Of a stretch of DNA of 49,698 nt, positions 34,643 through 41,909 are shown in pieces. How positions within the stretch are numbered: the first letter of the stretch is position 1; each line of letters begins with the position of its first letter. The notes under the pieces were generated by a model. The model did not search any database. It worked only from the letters and a program-made list of their open reading frames with translations, and was not told where the DNA came from. A program made the translations under genes and the position numbers. Origin of the DNA: a virus; IMG/VR virus record IMGVR_UViG_3300042296_000446, positions 1 through 49,698 of that record, one strand, 5' to 3'.

Positions 34643-35907
34643 TACTCGTCCGCCTTGGGTCTAAGAGCCTTGCTGAGGCTTTGTTTTTCTTTGATTGTTT
34701 TACCGTTCAACACAGCCTCTGCATTGTTATTGATAAAACTGGTTTTGTGTGTGAGTCGCACATCCTTGTCAAGGAACACATCATTAGGAGACCCACCCGC
34801 TGCCACATCTTCGGCGCCCATGTTGCTCATGGTCATTCTAGTGACATCTTCTACTTTTACCCAACGTGTGCCGTTGTATCGAAATAGACGCTTGGGTAAA
34901 AAATCGTTGCGTAGACAAAATTGACCGACGCTTGGCTGCAGAGGAAAACTAATGCCAGCTGAAAATGGAGCGCCGTTGGGAGGTACACCATCTCCGTCGC
35001 CAGTTCCTGGGCCATCATATTCCGGACTTTGATATATGGTGCTGGCTGTGTTGCCAACATATATTGGATCGTTATTTTGGTCGAACAACGGATTGCCTTC
35101 GGCATCGGTGGCCTGTGTTTGGAAACTGGCCAATGACGTGGTCAAAGATGCATCAACTAATTCTACCTTACCGTCTGAATCTTTCTGAATCATGTAATGG
35201 CGAGTCGTATCGTAGCCACTCTTGGGCGCATCAGATTCTGCTTGATTCAGCACTGCCTGAGTGATCTGCATTTCCTTTTCATAGGTGCTCATGATATCAC
35301 GCAGTGATTGATCGCTACCTTCTCCAGCTGCTCCATCTAGAATTTCTTTGAATTCTTGACTGTCTACCAACGGCTTGCACTTGGCACGATATAAATGCGG
35401 GTACCAAGTCACAGAAAATCCTTCGGCTGCTCGGTTAACTTCTTCTACCACAAAGAAACGCTTCAAGGCAAATTGAAAATCATTCAGCGCATACTCGTCT
35501 TTGAGATGCGGAAGTTCTATAACATCGCCGGATATTATTTTTCTACCTAGTTTCTCCACAGTGTCATTGATATGAAATGTAATAAAAATTGTGTCATTTT
35601 GTAGGAATAAACCAAATTGACTGAGGTTGAAATCTATGTCCTGCAGACTATATACCCCTCGCAATTGATAAATGTCAGTGTCGTATTTACGATCTCTATT
35701 TTCTAAAAATAACAGATCCTGTATGTTACTGACACTGTTGCCTACATAATTAGGTGTAGTATCTGTGGTTTCTGTACTGCTTCCAGGGCCGATGTACTTG
35801 TGAACCAGCACGTCGGTGCCGCCCACTTGAAACATTTCCCAGGCAGTTTTATCAATGAATTTATAATCGTTGCCTTTTTCGGGCCGATATAGTGAGAGTC
35901 TTGGCAT
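34642..35907 (-). CDS. 14: Neck protein, gp14-like
   Basis: The product is 421 residues from ATG 35907 (MPRLSLYRPEKGNDYKFIDK); a second ATG 6 nt upstream (35913) is possible, and longer TTG starts would run through the promoter. The core QDIDFNLSQFGLFLQNDTIF, ISGDVIELPHLKDEYALNDFQ and FFVVEEVN follow the order of T4 gp14 (F-G-x-x-x-Q-D-x-x-x-x-x-I, G-D-x-I-x-x-P, F-x-I-x-x-V-x). The C-terminus has a P-x-x-G-Q-F-C-L-R-N-D-F-L-P module with LFRYNGTRWVKVED, and ends QSLSKALRPKADE, an ending I associate with neck proteins of marine T4-like phages. gp14 and gp13 form the neck collar to which the tail docks. It is followed by gp15 with TAATG coupling. It is read from the bidirectional late promoter at 35915-35926 with no Shine-Dalgarno. 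Confidence 0.6.
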   Translation of the reverse strand: MPRLSLYRPEKGNDYKFIDKTAWEMFQVGGTDVLVHKYIGPGSSTETTDTTPNYVGNSVSNIQDLLFLENRDRKYDTDIYQLRGVYSLQDIDFNLSQFGLFLQNDTIFITFHINDTVEKLGRKIISGDVIELPHLKDEYALNDFQFALKRFFVVEEVNRAAEGFSVTWYPHLYRAKCKPLVDSQEFKEILDGAAGEGSDQSLRDIMSTYEKEMQITQAVLNQAESDAPKSGYDTTRHYMIQKDSDGKVELVDASLTTSLASFQTQATDAEGNPLFDQNNDPIYVGNTASTIYQSPEYDGPGTGDGDGVPPNGAPFSAGISFPLQPSVGQFCLRNDFLPKRLFRYNGTRWVKVEDVTRMTMSNMGAEDVAAGGSPNDVFLDKDVRLTHKTSFINNNAEAVLNGKTIKEKQSLSKALRPKADE

Positions 35908-35914
35908 AGTCATA

Positions 35915-35926
35915 TATTTATAAATA
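35915..35926. promoter_or_regulatory. Palindromic bidirectional late promoter TATTTATAAATA
   Basis: The 12-bp perfect palindrome contains TATAAATA on both strands (plus 35919-35926; minus 35922-35915). On the plus strand the ATG of gp13 follows after 5 nt. On the minus strand gp14 ATGs follow after 1 and 7 nt. Neither gene has a Shine-Dalgarno. Confidence 0.75.
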
Positions 35927-35931
35927 ACAGT

Positions 35932-36690
35932 ATGAGCCAAATTGATCAATCCAAACAAGGTGTTTACGACTACTGCAAAGCTATGCTGGGCGACGGCATG
36001 ATCGATGTAGAACTAGACCCTATACATTATGAAACTGCCCTAAGTCGCAGTTTGGGCGTTTTCCGCCAACGTTCAGATAATGCTGTAGAAGAAAGTTATA
36101 TGTTTTTGACATTACAAGAAAATCAAAATGACTATATTCTACCCAAAGAAGTGCAACAGGTTCGACAAATCTTTCGCCGGAGCATTGGATCACGCACCGG
36201 CAACGGATCAGGCGGTACAGTATTTGAACCGTTTAACTTGGCTTACACAAACACCTATTTGTTAAGTTCTACTAACATGGGTGGCTTGCTAACCTATGAA
36301 TTGTTTAGTCAGTATCAAGAACTAGTAGGTAAAATGTTCGGATCGTTTATTAATTTTAATTGGCATCCACAAAGTCGCAAGTTAACTATTCTACAACGTC
36401 CTCGTGGATTTGAAGAAATTATGATTCAGGTGTATAATACCAAACCAGATTTTGCTATCATTGACGATACTTATGCAGGACAGTGGATCAAAGATTACAC
36501 ATTAGCTAACTGTAAAATGATGCTAGGTCAGGCACGTGAAAAGTTTGCTCAAATTGCAGGACCTGGAGGTGGATCAAGCCTTAACGGTGCAGCAATGAAA
36601 TCAGAAGCCACTGCTGATCTAGAAAGACTAACCAAAGAACTAGAAACTCTAGTATCTGGCGGATCTGGGTACACATTTATCATAGGCTAA
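35932..36690 (+). CDS. 13: Neck protein, gp13-like
   Basis: A 252-residue protein. It opens with SKQGVYDYCKAMLGDGMIDV followed by ELDPIHYETALSRSLGVF, the pattern of T4-type neck/head-completion proteins (short helix, L-G-x-x-x-I-x-V-E-L/I-D, then a long helix). The middle is beta-rich with PKEVQQVRQIFRRS, SFINFNWHPQSRKLTILQRP and EEIMIQVYNTKPDFAIIDDT. The C-terminal helix pair includes WIKDYTLANCKMMLGQAREK followed by AQIAGPGG. T4 gp13 is 309 residues. Divergent placement against a gp14-like gene, sharing one promoter, supports the neck assignment. The ATG lies 5 nt after TATAAATA, predicting a leaderless mRNA. An alternative is another head-tail connector protein. Confidence 0.65.
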   Translation: MSQIDQSKQGVYDYCKAMLGDGMIDVELDPIHYETALSRSLGVFRQRSDNAVEESYMFLTLQENQNDYILPKEVQQVRQIFRRSIGSRTGNGSGGTVFEPFNLAYTNTYLLSSTNMGGLLTYELFSQYQELVGKMFGSFINFNWHPQSRKLTILQRPRGFEEIMIQVYNTKPDFAIIDDTYAGQWIKDYTLANCKMMLGQAREKFAQIAGPGGGSSLNGAAMKSEATADLERLTKELETLVSGGSGYTFIIG

Positions 36691-36694
36691 TGTC

Positions 36695-36723
36695 TTGACC
36701 TTGTGCTAATTCTATAGTATAAT
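36695..36723 (+). promoter_or_regulatory. Strong sigma70 promoter for the dNMP kinase gene
   Basis: TTGACC (36695-36700), 17-nt spacer, TATAAT (36718-36723) matches the bacterial consensus at 11 of 12 positions. RNA would start near 36730, so the Shine-Dalgarno AGGAG (36731-36735) is almost at the 5' end. This marks gp1 as an early gene within a late region. Confidence 0.85.
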
Positions 36724-36741
36724 TGCTTATAGGAGACAATT

Positions 36742-37398
36742 ATGATTATTGGAATTTGCGGGTTTATCGGTTCAGGCAAGGACACAGTGGCTGACTATCT
36801 AGTCAACTTCCACGAATTTAGACGAGAATCATTTGCCAGCACACTTAAAGATGCTGTTGCCGCAGTGTTCGGGTGGGATCGTACCATGCTAGAAGGTCGT
36901 ACTAAACAGGCTCGAGAGTGGCGTGAACAAGTAGACCCGTGGTGGGCAGAACGTTTAGATATGCCAACGCTAACTCCACGCTGGGTATTACAATACTGGG
37001 GTACTGAAGTTTGCCGCAAAGCCTTTCATGACGATATCTGGATTGCCTCCCTAGAAAATAAAATTCGAAATTCACGAGACCATGTGGTTATTTCAGATTG
37101 CCGCTTCCCTAACGAAATACAGGCCATAAAAAATGCAGGCGGCAAGATCTATTGGGTACAACGTGGTGATCTACCAGAATGGTATGATGATGCTGTGTTG
37201 GCTAACAGTGGTAGCAATGTAGGATTAAACAGCATGAAGATGAAAAAAATTCATGCTAGTGAGTGGGCGTGGATCGGTTGTGAATTTGACGCTGTTCTTG
37301 ACAACAACGGATCGATAGACGAACTATACAATAGATCAGAAAGCCTAGTAATCGGCGACAAGATCTCCCTGCCGCCAGATAATACCGTCCTTGCTTAA
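36742..37398 (+). CDS. 1: Deoxynucleoside monophosphate kinase, gp1-like
   Basis: A 218-residue protein with a P-loop at the N-terminus (GFIGSGKDTVADYL, Walker A 7-15), as in T4 gp1. FRRESFASTLKDAVAAVFGW followed by DRTMLEG, VLQYWGTEVCR and VVISDCRFPNEIQAIKNAGG (the D-x-R-F-x-N-E pattern) are typical of the dNMP kinase family. It phosphorylates dNMPs to dNDPs to feed phage DNA synthesis in the cytoplasm. T4 gp1 is 241 residues, so the size is close. It has its own near-consensus sigma70 promoter and AGGAG 6 nt before the ATG, unlike the late genes around it. Its 3' end overlaps the convergent minus-strand gene by 54 nt. Confidence 0.92.
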   Translation: MIIGICGFIGSGKDTVADYLVNFHEFRRESFASTLKDAVAAVFGWDRTMLEGRTKQAREWREQVDPWWAERLDMPTLTPRWVLQYWGTEVCRKAFHDDIWIASLENKIRNSRDHVVISDCRFPNEIQAIKNAGGKIYWVQRGDLPEWYDDAVLANSGSNVGLNSMKMKKIHASEWAWIGCEFDAVLDNNGSIDELYNRSESLVIGDKISLPPDNTVLA

Positions 37399-37686
37399 TA
37401 CGCTTACGCAATTAGCGCATACTGTTTTTAGATTGCTGTGACGACAATTGTCTAAATCACCGTCAACGTGAAATACTCTAAAAACTTCCGGGTGTATTGA
37501 TTTAAATCCGCACTTGTCGCATTGGTTTTTTATTCTATACCCTGCTCTAAACCAGCGGGGTATTCCATGATTAACTCCGTGAGCCATGCAGATTTCGCAC
37601 AATGATCTATAATAGATCTTGTTGTTCTTTTTATAGTTAACAGCACGGGGTCTTTGCCCGCATCTACAAAGCGGTCTCATAAACAT
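37345..37686 (-). CDS. Zinc-finger/HNH-like small protein
   Basis: A 113-residue basic protein with ordered Cys pairs: CRCGQRP (8-14), CEIC (about 30-33), CDKCG (about 56-60) and C-x-x-C in KTVCANC near 90-95. FRVFHVDGDLDNCRHSNLKT resembles an HNH/zinc-ribbon core (H-x-D-G-D-x-x-N-x-x-x-x-N-L), but the last catalytic His of true HNH nucleases is not evident. I recall close relatives ending in WRQGDL in T4-like cyanophages. It could be a free-standing HNH-derived nuclease or a DNA/RNA-binding protein. The start is supported by AAGGTG 5 nt upstream of ATG 37686; the next ATG is at 37680. An extended -10 promoter precedes it. It is convergent with gp1 and overlaps it by 54 nt. Confidence 0.75.
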   Translation of the reverse strand: MFMRPLCRCGQRPRAVNYKKNNKIYYRSLCEICMAHGVNHGIPRWFRAGYRIKNQCDKCGFKSIHPEVFRVFHVDGDLDNCRHSNLKTVCANCVSVLSKDGIIWRQGDLVADY

Positions 37687-37716
37687 ATTTACACCTTTTC
37701 AGCCCCTTTTTCATCT

Positions 37717-37725
37717 AGTATAACA
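37717..37725 (-). promoter_or_regulatory. Extended -10 promoter TGTTATACT (minus strand)
   Basis: On the minus strand TG-N-TATACT lies 31 nt before ATG 37686, with no good -35 box. It is an extended -10 type sigma70 promoter, giving a leader of about 24 nt that contains AAGGTG. Confidence 0.5.
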
Positions 37726-37732
37726 GGCCAAT

Positions 37733-37753
37733 TTTAGCGGATACCGCTAAATA
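37733..37753 (+). promoter_or_regulatory. Late promoter CTAAATA overlapped by an inverted repeat
   Basis: CTAAATA is at 37747-37753. Its first five bases belong to a perfect 8-bp inverted repeat, TTTAGCGG (37733-37740), ATA, CCGCTAAA (37744-37751). The start would be about 37759, with a 26-nt leader containing AGGAG (37772-37776) before the sheath ATG at 37785. Confidence 0.65.
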
Positions 37754-37784
37754 ATATGAGCAACTATTACCAGGAGAAAATGGG

Positions 37785-40700
37785 ATGGCACTACAATCAC
37801 CAGGCGTACAAGTTACGGTAATCGACGAGAGTTTTTATACACCAGCAGAACCTGGTACGACTCCTCTTATCGTTATAGCTACCGCAGAAAGTAAATCTAA
37901 TGCAGCAGGCACGGGCACTGCTGCTGGTACCACGCAGGCAAATGCTGGCAAGGTATTTAAAATTACCAGCCAACGAGAATTGGTCGACACATATGGTGTG
38001 CCGTTCTTTGAAAAGACGGCTTCGTCAAGCCCTATACACGGCAGCGAAAGAAACGAATACGGACTATTAGCAGCATACAGCTTTTTAGGCGTCAGTAATT
38101 CAGCATTTATTGTACGTGCAGACGTCGACTTAGATGAACTGCAAGGCCAAACTTCTGCTCCTGGAGCAGAACCAGCTGACGGACAGTGGTGGTTTGATAC
38201 TAGAGCAACATCATACGGTATTCAAGAATGGAATTCAGCCGCTGCATCGACTACAGGTGGTCAAAAGTTTGCATTGAAAATTCCTCTAGTACTTACCGAT
38301 GATGACAGTGCAAAAATAAATTCAGGCACTAATGCTCCAAAAGATTCTGTGGGCGCTGTTGGAGACTATGCTGTAGTGGCACAGACCATAGGTGACACAG
38401 GTGAGGCAGGATTCAGCCTTGCCAAAGAAGCAATTAAAATTTACTACAAACGCAACCAAGCTCTGCTAGGTGGCGATCATTGGGTCGAAGTTGGTAGCCA
38501 AGATTGGGCAGGAAGTCATCCCACAGTGTCGGGCGCCAGCACAGTGACCACAGTCACTCCTAGCCAAACTTTTTCTATCAACGGCACAACTATTACAACG
38601 CCAGGCACCCCTACACTAGCAGGCTTTTTAACTTATTTCAACGGTGGCCTCGGTGGCCTAGTTACTGGTGTACGAGCAGTGGCATTGAACAGCCGATTGT
38701 ATTTGTACACAGACGGAGCCACTGAAACAGATGGTGACTCTGCTCTAGCAAACTCTATCACTATTGCCGGTAGTACCGCAGCGGGCTCAGCACTGGCACA
38801 GTTAGGTCTTACTACTGGTACATTTTACGGACCAGCAATACAACAGACACCGCACACTAGTGTACCAGAGTGGAAGTCAACAAACACTAAACCACGTCCA
38901 ACAGGTTCTGTGTGGATCAAAACCACTGAACCCAACTTTGGAGCAAGATACATTGTCAAACAATGGAATTCAGCTACTAAGACTTGGGTGACCTATTCTG
39001 CTCCTGTCTACTCAAGCACACACGCTGCCTTGTATTATCTAGATCGCAGTGGTGGTGGACAAGGCATTGCAACAGATAATTTATTTGTTCAAAGCAACAG
39101 CGATGAAAACAGCAACTATGACACGTCACCAGAAACTGCGTCATTTAGAATTTTCAAAAGAGCAACCACAGGCAATACCGTGGTAACATCCAATCCTATA
39201 ATTTCTGGCACATTTAGTGTAGGATCAAACACATTCACATTCAAGGCATCCAGCAAAGGTAATTTAACATTGGATACTGCCAGCTCAGTGAGCTTTACTG
39301 CTCTAGGCACAGTAGGCGATGCAGAACTAATGGCCACAGCAATAAATGCTGTAGGCAGCACCACTGTTGAAGCTTCTGTGACTGCAGACAATGCGGTACA
39401 AATCATTCATAAAGAAGGTGGTGACATACGTTTTACAGATGGCACAGGCGCACCAATAAGTGATATATTCACTGCCTATAACATCGACACAGGCACTGGT
39501 ACACAGAATATGTACACACCAGGCTCTGGTGCTGCAGAAACTTTCCTTGCAACAAATTGGATTCCATTGGCTGCAGAAGATTTTGCTGCATCTGCTACTG
39601 CACCTTTGGCCGAACCACAAGACGGACAACTATGGTACACTCCGGTGTTTGATCAAGTAGATATCATGGTACACAACGGTGATATCTGGGTTGGATATAA
39701 AACAACAACCAGTCCTTACTATGCTGCAAGCGCAGTTGATAAAACTGATCCAGCAGGACCAATTGTGGCGGCCAGCGAGCCAACAAAACAAAGCGACGGG
39801 ACAGATTTGAAAAATGGTGACTTGTGGATCAGCACAGCCGATCTAGAAAACTTCCCAACTATCTATCGTTATGATGGTCTGGCCCTAGAATGGGTGTTAG
39901 TTGACAAGACTGATCAGACCACAGAAGACGGTATCTTGTTTGCAGACGCTAGATACGGATCAAGTGGCGCTTCAGGTAACACAGCAGCCACTATCGGAGA
40001 TCTGTTGTTAAGCAACTATGTAGATTTTGACTGTCCAGATCCAGCACTATACCCCAAAGGCATGCTGCTGTGGAATTTACGCAGAAGTGGCGGTAATGTC
40101 AAAAGATACAGCAATAATTACATTGACACAGCAGCCGATAACGTGCGTTACGAAGCTTTATACAACGACAACGGCTCCAGTCCAGTTACCGGCGACAGTC
40201 AAAGCGCCTACGCAACCGATCGTTGGGTCACAGCTTCACCAAACAACGAAGACGGGTCAGGCAGCTTTGGTCGCAAAGCACAGCGCAGTCTGGTTGTGCA
40301 AAAACTCAAATCTGCGATTGACACCAGTTCAGAAGCCAGAGATGAAGAACGTAGAAACTTTAATTTGATCGCTTGCCCAGGATATCCAGAAGCCTACAGC
40401 AATTTGATCAACTTAAACCTAGATAGAGGAGTCACAGCATTTGTGGTAGCTGATACTCCACTACGTTTGCCGTCAGATGCAACCAGCCTCACAGCCTGGG
40501 GCACCAATGCTAATGGCGCACTAGACAACAATGATACAGGTATTGTTAGCTACGACGAATATTCAGCTGTGTATTATCCCAATGGATTTACCACTGACCT
40601 AAGTGGTGCTAACGCAGTGGTTCCTGCATCACACATGATGTTGAGAACTATCGCTCTCAGCGACCAAGTTAGTTATCCATGGTTTGCACCAGCAGGCACA

Positions 40701-41204
40701 CGTCGCGGCGGCATTACCAATGCCACAGCAGTGGGATACATTGATGCAGACACAGGAGAATTCCAGTCAGTGGCGTTGAATGAAGGTCAACGCGACACGC
40801 TGTATGATCTCAAAGTAAATCCAATTCCATTCTTTGTTGGAGTAGGACTAGTTGCATATGGTCAAAAGACTCGTGCTAGAAATGCCAGTGCATTGGATCG
40901 TATCAATGTATCACGTCTTGTAGTTTATCTACGCAGTCAGCTAAACAAACTTGCTCGTCCGTATATCTTTGAACCCAATGACAAGATTACCAGAGATGAA
41001 ATCAAAGGGGCTGTTGAGAGTCTGTTGATTGAGTTGGTAGGCTTAAGAGCGTTGTATGATTTTGCCGTGGTCTGCGATGAGTCAAACAACACACCAACAA
41101 GAATTGATCGCAATGAGTTGTATGTTGACATAGCGATTGAGCCAGTCAAAGCGATTGAATTTATCTATATTCCATTGCGTATCAAGAACACAGGAGAAAT
41201 TTAA
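37785..41204 (+). CDS. 18: Contractile tail sheath protein, gp18, with large insertions
   Basis: The N-terminus MALQSPGVQVTVIDESFYTP, later ELVDTYGVP and YSFLGVSNSAFIVRA, and the C-terminal third (ALDRINVSRLVVYLRSQLNK, DKITRDEIKGAVESLLIELV, ALYDFAVVCDESNNTPTRID, IAIEPVKAIEFIYIPLRI) match T4 gp18. The sheath forms the contractile cylinder that drives the tube through the host envelope. T4 gp18 is 659 residues; this protein is 1139. The extra 500 or so residues lie in the middle (about 125-720). They include four modules of the form P-x-x-G-x-x-W ... W (DGQWWFDT near 135, TGSVWIKT near 370, DGQLWYTP near 612, NGDLWIST near 676), resembling fibre-tip modules. They presumably protrude from the tail surface. 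AGGAG lies 8 nt before the ATG. Confidence 0.93.
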   Translation: MALQSPGVQVTVIDESFYTPAEPGTTPLIVIATAESKSNAAGTGTAAGTTQANAGKVFKITSQRELVDTYGVPFFEKTASSSPIHGSERNEYGLLAAYSFLGVSNSAFIVRADVDLDELQGQTSAPGAEPADGQWWFDTRATSYGIQEWNSAAASTTGGQKFALKIPLVLTDDDSAKINSGTNAPKDSVGAVGDYAVVAQTIGDTGEAGFSLAKEAIKIYYKRNQALLGGDHWVEVGSQDWAGSHPTVSGASTVTTVTPSQTFSINGTTITTPGTPTLAGFLTYFNGGLGGLVTGVRAVALNSRLYLYTDGATETDGDSALANSITIAGSTAAGSALAQLGLTTGTFYGPAIQQTPHTSVPEWKSTNTKPRPTGSVWIKTTEPNFGARYIVKQWNSATKTWVTYSAPVYSSTHAALYYLDRSGGGQGIATDNLFVQSNSDENSNYDTSPETASFRIFKRATTGNTVVTSNPIISGTFSVGSNTFTFKASSKGNLTLDTASSVSFTALGTVGDAELMATAINAVGSTTVEASVTADNAVQIIHKEGGDIRFTDGTGAPISDIFTAYNIDTGTGTQNMYTPGSGAAETFLATNWIPLAAEDFAASATAPLAEPQDGQLWYTPVFDQVDIMVHNGDIWVGYKTTTSPYYAASAVDKTDPAGPIVAASEPTKQSDGTDLKNGDLWISTADLENFPTIYRYDGLALEWVLVDKTDQTTEDGILFADARYGSSGASGNTAATIGDLLLSNYVDFDCPDPALYPKGMLLWNLRRSGGNVKRYSNNYIDTAADNVRYEALYNDNGSSPVTGDSQSAYATDRWVTASPNNEDGSGSFGRKAQRSLVVQKLKSAIDTSSEARDEERRNFNLIACPGYPEAYSNLINLNLDRGVTAFVVADTPLRLPSDATSLTAWGTNANGALDNNDTGIVSYDEYSAVYYPNGFTTDLSGANAVVPASHMMLRTIALSDQVSYPWFAPAGTRRGGITNATAVGYIDADTGEFQSVALNEGQRDTLYDLKVNPIPFFVGVGLVAYGQKTRARNASALDRINVSRLVVYLRSQLNKLARPYIFEPNDKITRDEIKGAVESLLIELVGLRALYDFAVVCDESNNTPTRIDRNELYVDIAIEPVKAIEFIYIPLRIKNTGEI

Positions 41205-41206
41205 AA

Positions 41207-41848
41207 ATGGCACTAACTTCCTTAAATAGAATTTCGGTTCCTACCTCAGGAGCCAACAGCGGCACAGCTTTGCTGATGCCAAAACTAAAATATCGCTTTC
41301 GGGTGATACTACTAGGATTTGGTGTTGAGGCCAGCACAGAACTAACAAAACAAGTTAGTGATGTAAGTAGACCAACTGTAACATTTGAAGAAATGACTAT
41401 TGAAGTCTACAACTCAAAAGTCAAACTGGCTGGTAAACCAAGTTGGGGAGATGTCACATTAAATCTACGAGACGATGCCAACGGCCAGGTGCAGAAAATT
41501 GTTGGTCAACAGGTACAAAAGCAGTTTGACTTCATGGAACAGGCCAGCGCCCGTTCAGGTATTGATTACAAATTCCAAATGAACATCGAAATGTTAGATG
41601 GTGGCAATGGTAGTTTTGAACCAAACATCCTTGAAAAATGGGAAACGTATGGTTGCTATGTATCAGAAGTCAACTATGGTGAAGCCAACTATGGTTCCAA
41701 TGAACCAATGACAGTGGCTCTTACTATCAAGTATGACAATGCTGTACAGTTCGCAGGTGGCACAGGCACAGGCACAGCACGAGGTATCGGTGCAGTTGTA
41801 GGCCGAAGTCTTGGCGAGGCTGTAACAGGCCGCGGCAGCTCGAACTAA
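41207..41848 (+). CDS. 19: Tail tube protein, gp19
   Basis: A 213-residue protein beginning 2 nt after the sheath stop, with AGGAG upstream. MPKLKYRFRVILLGFG, TKQVSDVSRPTVTFEEMTIE, YNSKVKLAGKPSWGDVTLNL and ILEKWETYGCYVSEVNYGEA followed by EPMTVALTIKYDNAVQF follow the tail-tube strand order (R-P-x-x-x-x-E-x-x-I, K-x-x-x-W-G-D-V-T-x-x-x-R-D-D). The tube polymerises inside the sheath and is the DNA channel. T4 gp19 is 163 residues; the extra length is at the Gly/Ser-rich C-terminus. The sheath-tube gene order is that of T4. A perfect terminator follows. Confidence 0.88.
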   Translation: MALTSLNRISVPTSGANSGTALLMPKLKYRFRVILLGFGVEASTELTKQVSDVSRPTVTFEEMTIEVYNSKVKLAGKPSWGDVTLNLRDDANGQVQKIVGQQVQKQFDFMEQASARSGIDYKFQMNIEMLDGGNGSFEPNILEKWETYGCYVSEVNYGEANYGSNEPMTVALTIKYDNAVQFAGGTGTGTARGIGAVVGRSLGEAVTGRGSSN

Positions 41849-41863
41849 TATCAACCGCTGATC

Positions 41864-41893
41864 AAAAACCCGGATTAATCCCCGGGTTTTTTT
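41864..41893 (+). terminator. Intrinsic terminator after the tube gene
   Basis: AAAAACCCGG (41864-41873), 8-nt loop, CCGGGTTTTT (41882-41891), T-run to 41893. It closes the sheath-tube unit and lies 4 nt before the next late promoter. Confidence 0.93.
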
Positions 41894-41897
41894 ACGG

Positions 41898-41904
41898 CTA
41901 AATA
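41898..41904 (+). promoter_or_regulatory. T4-type late promoter CTAAATA
   Basis: CTAAATA lies exactly 5 nt before ATG 41910. There is no Shine-Dalgarno. A leaderless late mRNA is predicted. Confidence 0.7.
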
Positions 41905-41909
41905 ATTAT

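Noticed and set aside
35914-35958. TTG start extending the gp14-like protein
   Set aside because: The extra codons cover the palindromic promoter and the start of gp13 on the other strand.
37756-37821. Short upstream ORF of 21 codons before the sheath gene
   Set aside because: Its ATG lies upstream of the predicted transcript start (about 37759), and it has no Shine-Dalgarno.
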